Shown piece by piece: positions 54,150-64,000 of a stretch of 64,000 bases of DNA. Under the pieces are notes generated by a model. It was not told where the DNA came from. It searched no databases and saw nothing but the letters and a program-made list of their open reading frames with translations. The DNA comes from Glossina fuscipes (lineage: Eukaryota > Arthropoda > Insecta > Diptera > Glossinidae): the NCBI RefSeq assembly GCF_014805625.2, contig NW_023998432.1, positions 4,431,207 through 4,495,206 of the forward strand. Reading direction: 5' to 3'. The position numbers were made by a program, and so were the translations under genes. Every line of letters begins with the position of its first letter. The first letter of the stretch is position 1.

Positions 54150-55030
54150 TGAAAATGGACAACGGACAATCGATATTTAATCTGTAAAGTGCGAAAAGAA
54201 TTCAAGAGATACCACATTACCGTTTTTTACTGTATTACAATACCAAAACGTTCTACTTTTAACAACGCAAGGAGAAAATGGTATTATCGCACAAAAGTAT
54301 AATCAATTGAAGATCATCCTGCTTATTTTTAAGAAATGCGTTATATCCAAAACATGAAGAATGTGTCTGGGCAACATGGTTTCAATATCTAAAAACAGCT
54401 AATTCCCAATTGCGTCGAAGTTATAGAGATGAACAAAGAGAAAGAGTAACTTATAGAGATTCAATTTACTTGAAAGTAATTATGGCAAAAGCTGTGTATT
54501 GTATTCGCAATCATATTGGCAACCATAAAATATTGTGGCTGAACACAAAGATGAAAAAACGAAGTAAGATATAATACATTATTTAAGAGATCGTGATCCT
54601 AAAATACAATTAACGCAACAAGTGCGTAACGAAGTATTGTAAATTATTGAAGGCAAACACATATTAGTCAACAAAAAATCATTAATAACGGTTTTCCTAA
54701 TTGAACCTGATTACAAAAATGATCAATGGTTGAGTGAAAGAACAATATTGAATTCGCGAATTTAATGGATGCCACCACACAATTTGTAGCTTTAAATAGG
54801 CGTTCTAATCACGCCAGCTCGAAATATCAATCCATATTTACTTTGCAACGGTACCGAATTGACCGTTAAAGCTGTGACGAATAAGATTATCGAAGCAGTA
54901 ATTTTGAATGGCCGATTCAAAGGACAAAATATTTTATTGCCACACAGTTTAGAAGCCATCAGTATTACTTATATCTGCGCCAGATGGAAAAAAAATATAG
55001 TGCACCAAAATGCATTCGTTTTAATAAATA
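54150..55030 (+). mobile_element. Helitron helicase remnant
   Basis: The + strand encodes NDQWLSERTILNS (54715-54755) and then CNGTELTVKAVTNKIIEAVI with LNGRFKGQNILLPHS (54845-54950). These are the consecutive C-terminal helicase motifs of Helitron Rep/helicase proteins (usually 'WL.ERAILAP.N' and 'CNGTRL.V..L....IEA.I..G...G..V.IPRI'). Upstream, VLQYQNVLLLTTQGENG may be a relic of the N-terminal 'ALQYPLLFP.G..G' block, with most of the Rep domain deleted. Stops and frameshifts are frequent. I cannot identify the CTRR 3' hairpin. Confidence 0.7.
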
Positions 55031-55079
55031 TTTGTGTTTGTTATATTTTTTATTTAAAAGAATGCAACTCAATAGTCGT

Positions 55080-55201
55080 GGGTTCAAACCTCAAGTGCGG
55101 TAGAGTTTTTAATAAAGCCGAAAGCCTTAGATGCTAGTGCTTTAAGTCTTAGAATTTATTCTCTAGCTAAATTTATAATAATAATAATAATAATAATAAT
55201 A
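55080..55201 (+). mobile_element. I-type 3' tail fragment
   Basis: 'aataaagccgaaagcctta...tgctagtgctttaagtctt' and the ending 'aaatttataataataataat' align with the 3' UTR of the I element at 36336-36450 (minus strand: 'agagccgatagcctg...tgctagtgctcaatgtctt'). The fragment ends in about ten ATA/TAA units near 55201. Everything 5' is missing, so it is a severely truncated copy. Confidence 0.65.
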
Positions 55202-55794
55202 TTTAAAAGAATGAGCGAAACCATTCATTCGATGGACGTGAAACTTAAGCATAATACTTGTTTCAGCTCAAACGCAACGACAATAGTGCGGGAGGTAATC
55301 ATGTAAGCAGGCGACTGCCGCCGTGATTATCGTCTTGTTTTTTTTGGGAGTCCATTCATTGTCGCCAAGAGGCTTATCATGTACCTTTCTTGCCATATCC
55401 AATACATCCAGTCAAATTTTCCATTATAATGCACTAATAATTGAGAGAGGCGTAAAACATGTGAGCCAAATCGCCGTTTGTTGGTTCTGTATAAACACAC
55501 TACATATGGTATACAATAACAGTCATGCAAAAGAAAATGAAACGAAAGTTTTGTAGAATTTGTGTTGGATTATAAAATGATAAATTAATTTGAATGTTGC
55601 AATGATCATAGTGTATTCACAAGAGATTTACATTTAATTACCAGTATATAAAAAGTCGTTTTTAATCAAAATAGGGAGTAATACATTCAATAGTTATTAA
55701 ATTTTTACGTAAATTTTTGTGCAAATTGTAAATTTAAAATTTATTTATATATTTATACTCACCACTGTAAGATGGAGGTATATTCATTTTGGTT
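55202..55794. other. no gene seen
   Basis: AT-rich sequence. Overlapping open frames on both strands at 55323-55556 have no recognisable motif. Confidence 0.4.
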
Positions 55795-56120
55795 CCACAA
55801 TGTATGTAACACCCAAACGTAAGCCTCAGAGACCTTGTAAAGTAGATATATTCTTGATCAGCGCGAAATTCTGAGTTGGTTTAGTCATGTCTGTCCGTCT
55901 GTGTGTTTGTGTGGTGTGTGTTGTTGGCACTCTCCTGGTCGCAAAAATGAAGATATCGACTTCAAATTTGGTAAAAAGATCGGAAATTTCTGCACGCAGG
56001 GTGATATTGAAACTGGACTAAATTGGTCAAAGGAGAAACGTGCTGTGGAGCGGAAACTGAACGCATCTCCGTTTTTTCCAACAAAAGCTTTTGGATTTTT
56101 GCTCAGAAATAGAAGTTAGA
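55795..56120 (+). repeat. dispersed fly repeat (copy 4)
   Basis: The best-preserved copy in this window: 'taacacccaaacgtaagcct', 'agtagatatattcttgatca', 'tgtctgtccgtctgtgtg', 'gtcgcaaaaatgaagatatc' and 'gacttcaaatttggtaaaaa'. It matches 9630-10330 and, inverted, 18205-18410. The open frame at 55901-56119 is the repeat itself, not a gene. Confidence 0.7.
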
Positions 56121-56129
56121 AGGCTGATA

Positions 56130-57269
56130 ATTTCCACATTTGCTTTACTCTTTACGTCAAAAAATGGCAACAATCGGCCATGCCCACACAAAGTTACGAG
56201 TTATTAATAATTTATTTTTTTTTTACTTTTTTGAGTTTTTATGCTTATTTATCATAAGGCACACAAGGCAGAGTGCTTAAAATTATTTTGTACACTCCTG
56301 AAATGAAGATGTATTATTTGTCTAAAAGTGCGCTAATTTTAAAATGAATATGGTAGACACCGCGATTAACTTTTCCTTAATAATACTAGCCATATGGGTA
56401 CAAATAAAAGAATTTGGAGAGTAGAATGAGCAAAGCATAGTAGTGCGTGTGCCAGATAATGCCCCCGCCAAATATAAATTGTTTACTTGTTAAGATTGTT
56501 ACAATATTTGTAAATTTTGTGCCAGCGATCCTATAACTTTCTCACGCAACTGCCTAAATTGAAGTGCCTTCATAAAAAATCAACACTATTATCTTCATTG
56601 ATCGCCTGGAGGGTTGGAGTATTCAAATGATCTGCTTTTACTTTATAGTGGACGCAAACGTTGTGCAGCGCTTCACAAACGTTTGCGACTCTTCTCAGTT
56701 TGTTTAGGTTGTAGCAGTTCTTTCACTCTTCCTGCAGTATACGCCAGAGACATAAAGAAATGTTCAAAAACTCTAATTGGATATTTGAGATACTAATTAC
56801 TGTAATATTTATTATTCTTTTAAACACCAACGCGTCCTTTCACAATGTTCCTCGCTTTGGAATAAATTTAGTTGTAGTCTATTTTTAGGGTATCGGACGA
56901 GCTTCGGGAAGGTGTCATCACGGAAGACTATAGGGGGTATCCACTATCATCTGAAAAAAAATTAGAAATACTTAGATTTTTGGCGCTTTAGTGTTTTTAC
57001 CGCTTTCCAGGCAGCCAAGTATTGTTATCAAGGCCGGCCCAATGTCTTTCAACGTAAACTACTTCACCGATTACTTTCACACTTATGAATCATTGATAGA
57101 TTCGGGAAACTGGAAATTGACTGCCATGTTTTTCATTTGATGATCGCAAATGCAGAAAAGTATCTTTCTCTCTCTCTTCTAACTAGCCATTATTGGATAT
57201 AGGTTATCACGTTTTGGGCAAAATATTGTTGCCTAAGTTATTAACTAAAGCAAAGAAACCTTTCGGCTT
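56130..57269. other. no gene seen
   Basis: AT-rich sequence without recognisable coding content. A short inverted word pair (CAAACGTTGTGCAGCGCTTC and ACAAACGTTTGCG) occurs near 56650-56690. Confidence 0.35.
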
Positions 57270-59672
57270 CTTGCTGTGTGTATAATTTCACCTATGATTT
57301 TCTGTCTAATTTCGAATATTACGTATCCACGACGTTTGTTTTCTACCCAAGGCTTTACACTCCTCGATATGGCCTTCCACGATTAAGTGCAAGAGTTCAT
57401 ATGTTTTTCACGTACTATGTGTCCAAAATACGTAGTTTCCCGTTTTTTAATACACTTTAACATCTCTAATTCTAGACCATACAAGAGCACCTATCATACA
57501 AAGCATTTTCCCCGCCTTGCTAAAATTTTCTGATATTTCGTGTTTGCTGATATAACCATTTCTATTTTTATTTCTATGTCCCTGTCCCAGTCTATGTTTA
57601 ATATCTTTCCAAGGTATACAAACGTGGAAACCGTCTCTACATTTTGGTTATTAAGTCATAGAGTGGCATTTGAATACGGATTTTTCGTTCGGCTTACGAC
57701 CATAAATTTCGTTTTGCTGATATCTAGACTTAACTCAAAGCTGCTATTTTGATCATTTACAGCCTGAACGTCGTCTGTAGATCTTGCGTATTATATGCTA
57801 GGATAGTCGCATCGTCCAAAATACCGGGTGTTATTGAGAAGCTGTTCATTGACCTTAATGCCTGCTTCGATCATTTGATAGCTTTTTGAAAGAGTATCTC
57901 AGAATAGACGTTAAAGATACGAGGAGACAAGATGCATCCTTGGCGAGCACCTCTGTTTAGAGCAATTAAATTTGCCATTACGACACTACCACGGAATTCT
58001 GCCGTTCGTCTCCAATACAAATTTTTGATGCAGCATATATCTTTTCTGCCAATACTAAGACTTTCAGGGTATCTATTAATTTGCCATGCTGTACTTTGTC
58101 AAACGCTATCTACCAACCTAAGAAACAAATCAAAACGTTTTTATGAGCTTCTCTACAGTTCTGGATTAGAATCTAAATGCAGCATAAAGCTTCTCTGGTG
58201 CCTTCGCCTTTCCGGAAACCAAATTGAGTACGGCCAAGTGATGATTCACATTTAACATAGGGTCCTTGTTGAATTATTCTTAGGATTGTTTTTAAAACAT
58301 GATTCATTAGGGATATCATTCCGTAATCCTGACATCTGCCTGCATTGTTTTTCTTTGGAATTGTCATGAATGATCATTTTAACCAACCAAGATAAATTCC
58401 TATGTTATAGATTTCACTAAAAAGTTTATGTAAGATATCTAGATTATTGTCATATATTAGTTTAACGATCTGTATCGGTTACACACGGCCTTGTTGTTTT
58501 TGGCATTTTTTATAGCTTTTCTTGTTTCGTCTTTCGTAATTAGTGCCTCTGTAAACTGTGGGTCAGTATTTTGGAATTCTACAGATCTATTATAATCTGC
58601 AAACAATTGACGATTATAATCTTCCTATATCTCTCCTTTTCCTTCTATGTCAGGGACTATTTCATAATGGTTATTCTTCAGAACAGCTGACGTTGTTTTT
58701 CTTTGCAGACCACACTTTTAATTGATAATCTTGCGTAAGTTAAAGTTGTCATGCAATGATCGCAGTCTTTCTATTGCCAAACACTGGTTTTCTATTCACA
58801 CACGCTTTGCTTCTTGCGTCTTTAGATGTATTATTCGTTTTATTCGATTGTGTTCATTTTCGTTAGCATTGCTTTATGTTCTTCTTTCATTCATAAGTTT
58901 CAGTATTTTATCAGTCATTCATTGATTCTTCGGCTTATTTTATTTAAAACCAAGTTTGTTCTCCGATGCATTTCCCAGGGTTTCAGTTGTACTTTTCCAC
59001 CCGCTTTATATATCTTCATTGTAATTGCTTAAATGTAGCCTATCGTTTATTTCAGATACTAGACTACTTTTGGTTTCGTATTCTTTCAGTTCTCCGACGA
59101 TGATTTAAGTCGAAGAAGTGGGTTTTTTAGTTGATGCCAGTTTTATTTGGTTTAACTTTAACTTGCCGGTAGAAGAGTTTGGTATGAATATACATCTGAT
59201 CCTGGCTTTTTTTACAGATGTTCCATGTTTTAAGCAGAATTGGACTAAATGATTACCGCGCGCATTTCTTAATTCTAAACCGAACATCTCGACAATTTCA
59301 CGTACTGGTTCGTTTGCAACTTTAGCCTTGAAAATTCCCCTTATTAGATTCAGATCTTCGTTATCTTCTTAATTTCCTCTACATCACTATCCGCGGTAAG
59401 TGCGTATTCTTGAGTGATATTGATTTTTAAAGGTTCTGCAATAATTTTAAGTAATAGAACTCTATCGCAGTAGAGAGCGAATTATTCAATGCATTTTCTT
59501 TTCGTTGCATATTCATTCGTAGTGTTACCAAATTAGTACGTCTTACAATTTGTAGCTTGAAACTGTCCAGAACGTTTTACTTACGCCATGGATAGCAATT
59601 GTAGGTGTTTCATTTCTTGAGCTATGTTGTAAAATTTTCCTGCTTCATATAAACTTCGAATGTTCCACGATG
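57270..59672 (-). mobile_element. RTE-like non-LTR retrotransposon, decayed
   Basis: On the minus strand, from high to low coordinates: WNIRSLYEAGKFYNIAQEMK (endonuclease start, about 59670-59610); FGLELRNARGNHLVQFC (endonuclease middle, about 59285-59235); TIPKKNNAGRCQDYGMISLM and RTQFGFRKGEGTREAL (RT fingers, 58365-58180); ARQGCILSPRIFNVYSEILF (RT before the catalytic box, about 57950-57890), with DDATILA surviving from the YADDTVLIA box; ISKTKFMVVSRTKNPYSN and VSTFVYLGKILN (57730-57600); and YFGHIVREKHMNSC (about 57420). The motif series matches RTE-type elements with the 'YLGHI.R' C-terminal region. Frames change repeatedly and stops are common, so it is dead. The 3' end is not sharply defined. 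Confidence 0.75.
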
Positions 59673-59840
59673 CAGTATTAACATATTTTTGGTCTTACCT
59701 CCTTGGATTCTTAACACCTTTGTATTATCGGACATTGTTCTTTGAATAGGATTTTTCTAGGAGTAGGAATATTTCAGTGGTGTTCCGTTGCCTTCCCTTA
59801 CGCTTATGCCGTCGAGCATAACGTGGCTTCATCTGCCTTC

Positions 59841-59866
59841 ACTCGTGTCCATGGCAGGACACGAGT
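59841..59866. repeat. perfect 10-bp palindrome arms
   Basis: ACTCGTGTCC and GGACACGAGT are exact reverse complements separated by ATGGCA. It lies about 170 bp outside the RTE-like endonuclease start, possibly in the element's 5' untranslated region. Function unknown. Confidence 0.6.
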
Positions 59867-59899
59867 TTACATTATTATTTTTTCTCCGTTTTCATGTAA

Positions 59900-60599
59900 A
59901 TACCTGGGAGGCATTGATATTTGCATGCCCTTCAGATTACCTATCGAAATGCTTATATTTATGTAAATAAAGAGAAGTTGCTACCGAATACTCAGATTAT
60001 TTCCTACTATTCCGTCTAGGCTACGTTTTCGATTAATGAAAGTTAAGAAATATATACGTGCATTCCATCAACAAATCCAGTCACTATAATAAATGGTGAA
60101 TATAATGGTCTTTTATTGTAAAACAAAAGGTGCAATTATTTACGGTGTGGAATACCAAAATCTCTTCCACGCCATCATGCCTAAGTCTACGGTCCATTGC
60201 ATCGAAACCCCACAAGATTTTGTTTTGAACTCTTGTAACGCGTCTGATACGACAGTTTATAACGTGTTTTGTGCAACACTTGCGGTATGGTTGCTACAAG
60301 CCAGCCTCTTGAAATTAAAAAGTCTAAAGTCATAACTTAGCGCAACGCTGGCAGTATATATGTACTTCTAATACCGATTTCTCCCAGAATACAATGAGAA
60401 GACACTTTGGGAACGCGGAACTTTGAAAATATTACAAACAATTTACTTACCCGTTTAGAGGTAGCGTTTTGAGGACTAACGTACGTTGTTTCCTTATCTG
60501 AACCTTCTTTGCCTCTCGGACCCCAAAGTAGGGCGTGACTTTTGCGTAACAAGGGATTATCTTTTAATCTGAACATTTTGTTCCCTGCTCTGTAGTAAA
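59900..60599. other. no gene seen
   Basis: No recognised motif. A 134-codon minus-strand frame (60337-60741) begins with GTG, not ATG, and overlaps the SINE-like repeat, so I do not call it a gene. Confidence 0.35.
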
Positions 60600-60920
60600 C
60601 AAACATTGTATATGTGAGAAGGGTCGAGAAGGTTAGAGGCTGTAAAGAGATGGATGTACCTGCCGTTGATAAGCTAGGTAGTTCGGAAGTAATGGGGGAT
60701 TGAGTTTTCATCTTACAGACGTTCACACTAGAGGAATACACGTGCTAAGAGCCTTTTGATGGGCAGCGGACAGATACAGTTTACTTATTGGACGGACTGT
60801 TCTCACGCGGAGCGCCTCTCTGTACCCTGCCATACCTATGGTCTCCACCGGCCCATTCATTTTATATGGGTGACCGTGAGTTGCTTCCGTCGACACTTTG
60901 CTCCCAAAAAAAAAAAAAAA
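60600..60920 (+). repeat. dispersed repeat, SINE-like (copy 2)
   Basis: 'ggatgtacctgccgttgataagctag', 'cttattggacggactgt', 'ggtctccaccggcccattca' and 'ttatatgggtgaccg' follow in order, as on the minus strand of 30328-30660. It ends in an A14 run at about 60906-60919, consistent with a retroposed 3' end. Confidence 0.5.
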
Positions 60921-60929
60921 TTATTTTAA

Positions 60930-62997
60930 TGAATTTTTATATTTGCTCTTTAATAAAAAAAATTCATCATAGAAGTGTTTTAATAAAATCGTTACACATG
61001 CTTTATAAATTGACACATAAAAATAAATATATATTTCGTTTTTAATTTCTTTTCTCTCTAATTTCTATCCTTTTTCTTGGAAACATATGTAAGATTAAAT
61101 GTGGGCAGACATTTAACATTGACATTTTCTTTTAAATTTATGAATAAAAACAAGATAGATGTCAAAACTTTTTAAGGTGGAAAAACTGCCACTTACTGAC
61201 TAATTATTATAAATCATCAAAAGTTTATTACCGATTATATGTTTGTTCGGCTTCACAACTCCCTTTTAGTTTTACTTGTGTTTTAAGTTTTCTCTTCTTC
61301 AATGTAGAGTTGTTAAAAATATTTTCGCAATCCACTTAATTTTTTTGATCAATTTGCCACAATCCAATTTTAGGTTTAATACTTAAACTTCGTTTTACCA
61401 ACAAGAAAAAATTGTCTTCAAATACCGATTTTCGTTGGTTTACCATTTGCAAGAAACGATTACAGCGATAATCATTGCGATGTTAAAAATGATGGTGTGA
61501 AATAATAGATGATTACATATGTACAAAAACGACGATCATCATTGTATATTATGAAACGCAACAACAACGATTTTGATCAGGCTTAAGTGAAAGCACATGT
61601 TTACAGTTGTTTTTGAAGGAGTTTTTTTATATATTGTCGTACTTTGTTTTACAAACATTATTGTTGATAAGAATCTCTTATTAAAAAAAAGAACTTCAAT
61701 GTGATATTTTTCTTTTCTACAATATCTGCACTCTCCGTTAATAATAATTGTTGGTCATTTTATCTTCGCTAAGTTTTTATTACCATTACCAAAACAATTA
61801 CTTAAGAATTTAAAAAATCGGACTGCTCTAAATAAAGACACGATTTTAATAGATTTGCTTTCTTTTATGTAAAACATGTTTTCAATTTGACAAATTTTAT
61901 TAGAACATTTATTAGTAAAATTTTTTCGTCCTTTTTTTTTTAATTTACTAATGTTGATATCTTTTTATAAGATCTTTTATTTTACGGACACTTTTCGTTC
62001 TGTCCATTGAGTCTGCACGTGTTCACGTTCTACAACGAACTTCCGTGATATTTTCTTCGTTCTCCGCTTTTAAATTTTTTTTCCTTCCATGCACACCAAT
62101 CCTTCAGTTCTATCAACCTGTTTATTTTGTTTTCGTACACTTACTCAAGGCAGTCGTTGAATTTAATAGCCGTACATGCTACAATTATACAGGGTTGCAT
62201 TTGCACTAAATGTTACAAAACAAAATTCATATGTTACAGAAAGCATCCAGCAAACTCCTTCTCATCAAACTCGTTCTTGTGCGCAGCGGTTCTCCTTGTT
62301 CTGCATTTTATTGAACAAGAATAAAAAGAAGTTACGATACATTGTTTTGAAAATGTACACATTAGGCTTCAAATTAGGTTGATATTTAAAAAAAAAATGC
62401 TGCTTACCTTTACCAAGATTACTTTCCTTTTTCTTGGCTAAGAGTTAATTCTCAAATTTAATTTCACGCACAATTTCACTTTCCATCATATCACCGCTAC
62501 TATATTGTTTTACAGAAAAAATAAAATGTAAGCAACAGCATATAGTGTTAGGACCAAAAATAAAGAAATCAACGTACACATGAACAATAAGTTTTTAAAA
62601 ACAACGATAAGAAAGTTAGTATAAAAGTAAACGAGCTTGTTCATTGATTGATGATAATGGTGATTGATTGGATCGATGATAAAAAATTTTTATGTATTAG
62701 TCGATCCATAATTTGGAAATTATATAGTGTTTCGATATTTTTTAGCAAGCCTGTCTAGCAACGATTTCGCACCGCTTTGACAACGTTTAAGTAAAATAGA
62801 TGTTTAGTACGTGTTTACTTCAAAACTTTTTATCATGCGTAGCATTCACTCTTAACGTTTTGCAAACCGCCATTCGTATTTTTTCTTTGGACGGTGTATT
62901 TCGACGTTCACGAGACCGTTTGTCATATAAGCAGTGATGTTTTGCAACATCGCTAATGAGTTTTTCTTCAAACATTTTTCCGTTAATTTGTATAAAT
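60930..62997. other. AT-rich DNA, no gene seen
   Basis: Very AT-rich sequence with poly-A/T runs. Short frames near 62127-62382 have no recognisable motif. Confidence 0.45.
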
Positions 62998-62999
62998 TA

Positions 63000-63253
63000 T
63001 TAGGTGGTTGTATATAGTTCGTTCTCTTTCTTTCGTTGAAAAAAGGAATTTATTGGGAAAAATTTGCCCAATATATATTAATTAAAAATGTTTTCCATCA
63101 TTTTCTACCGCTTTTTCCCATCTTTCTAGCAACATCAATATACCGTGTGGAAAGAATGACATTGGTTTTTCAGCGATCCAATCATCGCCCATTTTTCGCA
63201 CTTCTTCAACATTTCTAAATCCCGTGCCAGCCAAAACATGCTTCATGTTCTCA
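63000..63253 (-). mobile_element. mariner 3' end with transposase C-terminus
   Basis: The minus strand encodes MKHVLAGTGFRNVEEVRKMG, then DDWIAEKPMSFFPHGILMLL and ERWEKAVENDGKHF, followed by a TAA at 63084-63082. This is the standard C-terminal end of a mariner transposase (usually '..L....F...EEV..W...F......FY..GI..L.ERW.K.V...G.YF'). The terminal inverted repeat TTAGGTGGTTGTATATAG starts at 63000, directly beside a TA at 62998-62999. The catalytic region and the other end are missing. The TIR differs from those of the elements at 951 and 11299, so it is a different mariner lineage. Confidence 0.85.
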
Positions 63254-63259
63254 CTGAAC

Positions 63260-63790
63260 CTTTTCTATACATCACAGTGAATTTTTGTGTAAAAAAAATA
63301 AAACCTGCCTTTCAATAACAACAACACACTCTGGTGCGGTTGACACAAATATAGTTCATTCCCATTGTCAACTGAGATGCCCTTATTACCAATCCTAGCT
63401 TCGGCACCTAATGTGACTGGCTCTCAGTCGTTGAATTCATTGCAGATACCAACGCAGGACTGGTTTCTTTTCTAGAGAGAGGAGGCAGAAATGTGGGTGG
63501 TAGTGCATCCACTATCGCACTTTTGGCTTCCTCTCCGCCGCTTGTTAGGCATGGGTTAGCGTCGATACCCTCGAGGACTCCTGTTTCTCTTTAAGCCATG
63601 ATTTTTCAGTATCGTTTATGGAAGCTTAGGTCCGGCTTGTATCCGCACATTCAAATAAGATTGGTGGTGGTACCTTAAAGCTGTATCCCCTGTCTTTGTA
63701 TCGTGTCATTATAGCTTTTCTACGTCTTTAGATATTGTCGTTCGTACGATAGTCGCATAAAGAAACGTTTTCATAGCATGGTTTTACGTG
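63260..63790. other. GC-richer leader-like DNA, no gene seen
   Basis: This stretch is visibly less AT-rich than its neighbours and lies directly upstream of an ATG-initiated frame that runs off the window. It could be a 5' untranslated region of a retroposon or of a host transcript. I recognise no specific signal. Confidence 0.3.
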
Positions 63791-63794
63791 CAAT

Positions 63795-63999
63795 ATGGCG
63801 GCCGAGCCTAATGAGCCTGGCCCATCAGACCACAATCATGGCCAGCCAAAGTATGCTTTTAATAAAACTAATTTCACCCCTTTTAAAAGACTACTAGTGG
63901 GTATTAATTTAGATCAATCTTTCATAAACATAAATGTGCTAGTTTCCTCGCTTAATAAAACTGTCAAGGACGCTATTTTCCTATCTGTGCCAATGTCTT
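63795..63999 (+). CDS. unidentified open frame, 5' end only (68 codons to window edge)
   Basis: Starts at ATG 63795 and stays open to the last complete codon of the window. The N-terminus is MAAEPNEPGPSDHNHGQPKY, low-complexity and hydrophilic, followed by a more ordered segment FKRLLVGINLDQSFININVL and TVKDAIFLSVPM. The start context CAATATGG is acceptable. A disordered, proline-rich start before a folded region fits either a retroposon ORF1 or a host protein. I recognise neither. The GC-richer upstream DNA supports a real transcription unit only weakly. Confidence 0.3.
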   Translation, partial: MAAEPNEPGPSDHNHGQPKYAFNKTNFTPFKRLLVGINLDQSFININVLVSSLNKTVKDAIFLSVPMS

Positions 64000-64000
64000 A

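Noticed and set aside
55060..55100. GGTTCAAACC, resembling a tRNA B box
   Set aside because: No A box at the right distance, no cloverleaf stems, and it lies in an I-type 3' tail.
60337..60741. 134-codon minus-strand open frame
   Set aside because: It begins with GTG rather than ATG, overlaps a dispersed repeat and shows no family motif.

Overview
The window is AT-rich nuclear DNA from an insect, most likely a brachyceran (higher) fly. The evidence is short 56-65 nt GT-AG introns in an NSF gene whose protein reads like the fly form, fly-type transposons (an I element, mariner, Jockey-type and BEL elements), and a dispersed repeat of the kind widespread in flies. I cannot name the species. 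There is no bacterial-style gene organisation and I see no CRISPR array, rRNA or convincing tRNA.

The only host gene I can support is NSF, the AAA+ ATPase that takes SNARE complexes apart. It lies on the + strand as nine exons between 12757 and 31297. Eight exons are packed into 2.5 kb (12757-15283). The ninth, which encodes the conserved C-terminus, lies 15.9 kb away at 31165-31297. Spliced, it gives an intact 745-residue protein with both ATPase modules. The long last intron is full of transposon debris.

The rest is a transposon graveyard. Left of NSF there are a mariner deletion derivative (951-1475), a truncated Jockey-type retroposon (2968-4121), a non-LTR reverse-transcriptase remnant in two opposed copies (6310-7700 and 9290-9620), a dispersed fly repeat (9630-10330) and a second mariner derivative (11299-11735). 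Inside intron 8 there are more copies of the dispersed repeat, Jockey-type gag-like, endonuclease and RT fragments, and a Tc1-like transposase remnant.

Right of NSF, a nearly complete but dead I element (36336-41728, minus strand) is bounded by a perfect 14-bp target duplication. It splits LTR-like DNA that is followed by a primer-binding site. Next comes a long-inverted-repeat foldback element (42230-44388), whose right arm is interrupted by a pogo-like element (43050-44236) at a TA duplication. Further right are two opposed BEL/Pao fragments, a Gypsy integrase fragment, a second damaged I copy (51660-53955), a Helitron helicase remnant, a loose I-type 3' tail, an RTE-like element (57270-59672, minus) and a mariner 3' end (63000-63253, minus). 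An unidentified open frame runs off the right edge from 63795.

I found no clearly new biological system. The most informative structures are the split NSF gene, the two cleanly resolvable nested insertions, and a few unrecognised open frames.
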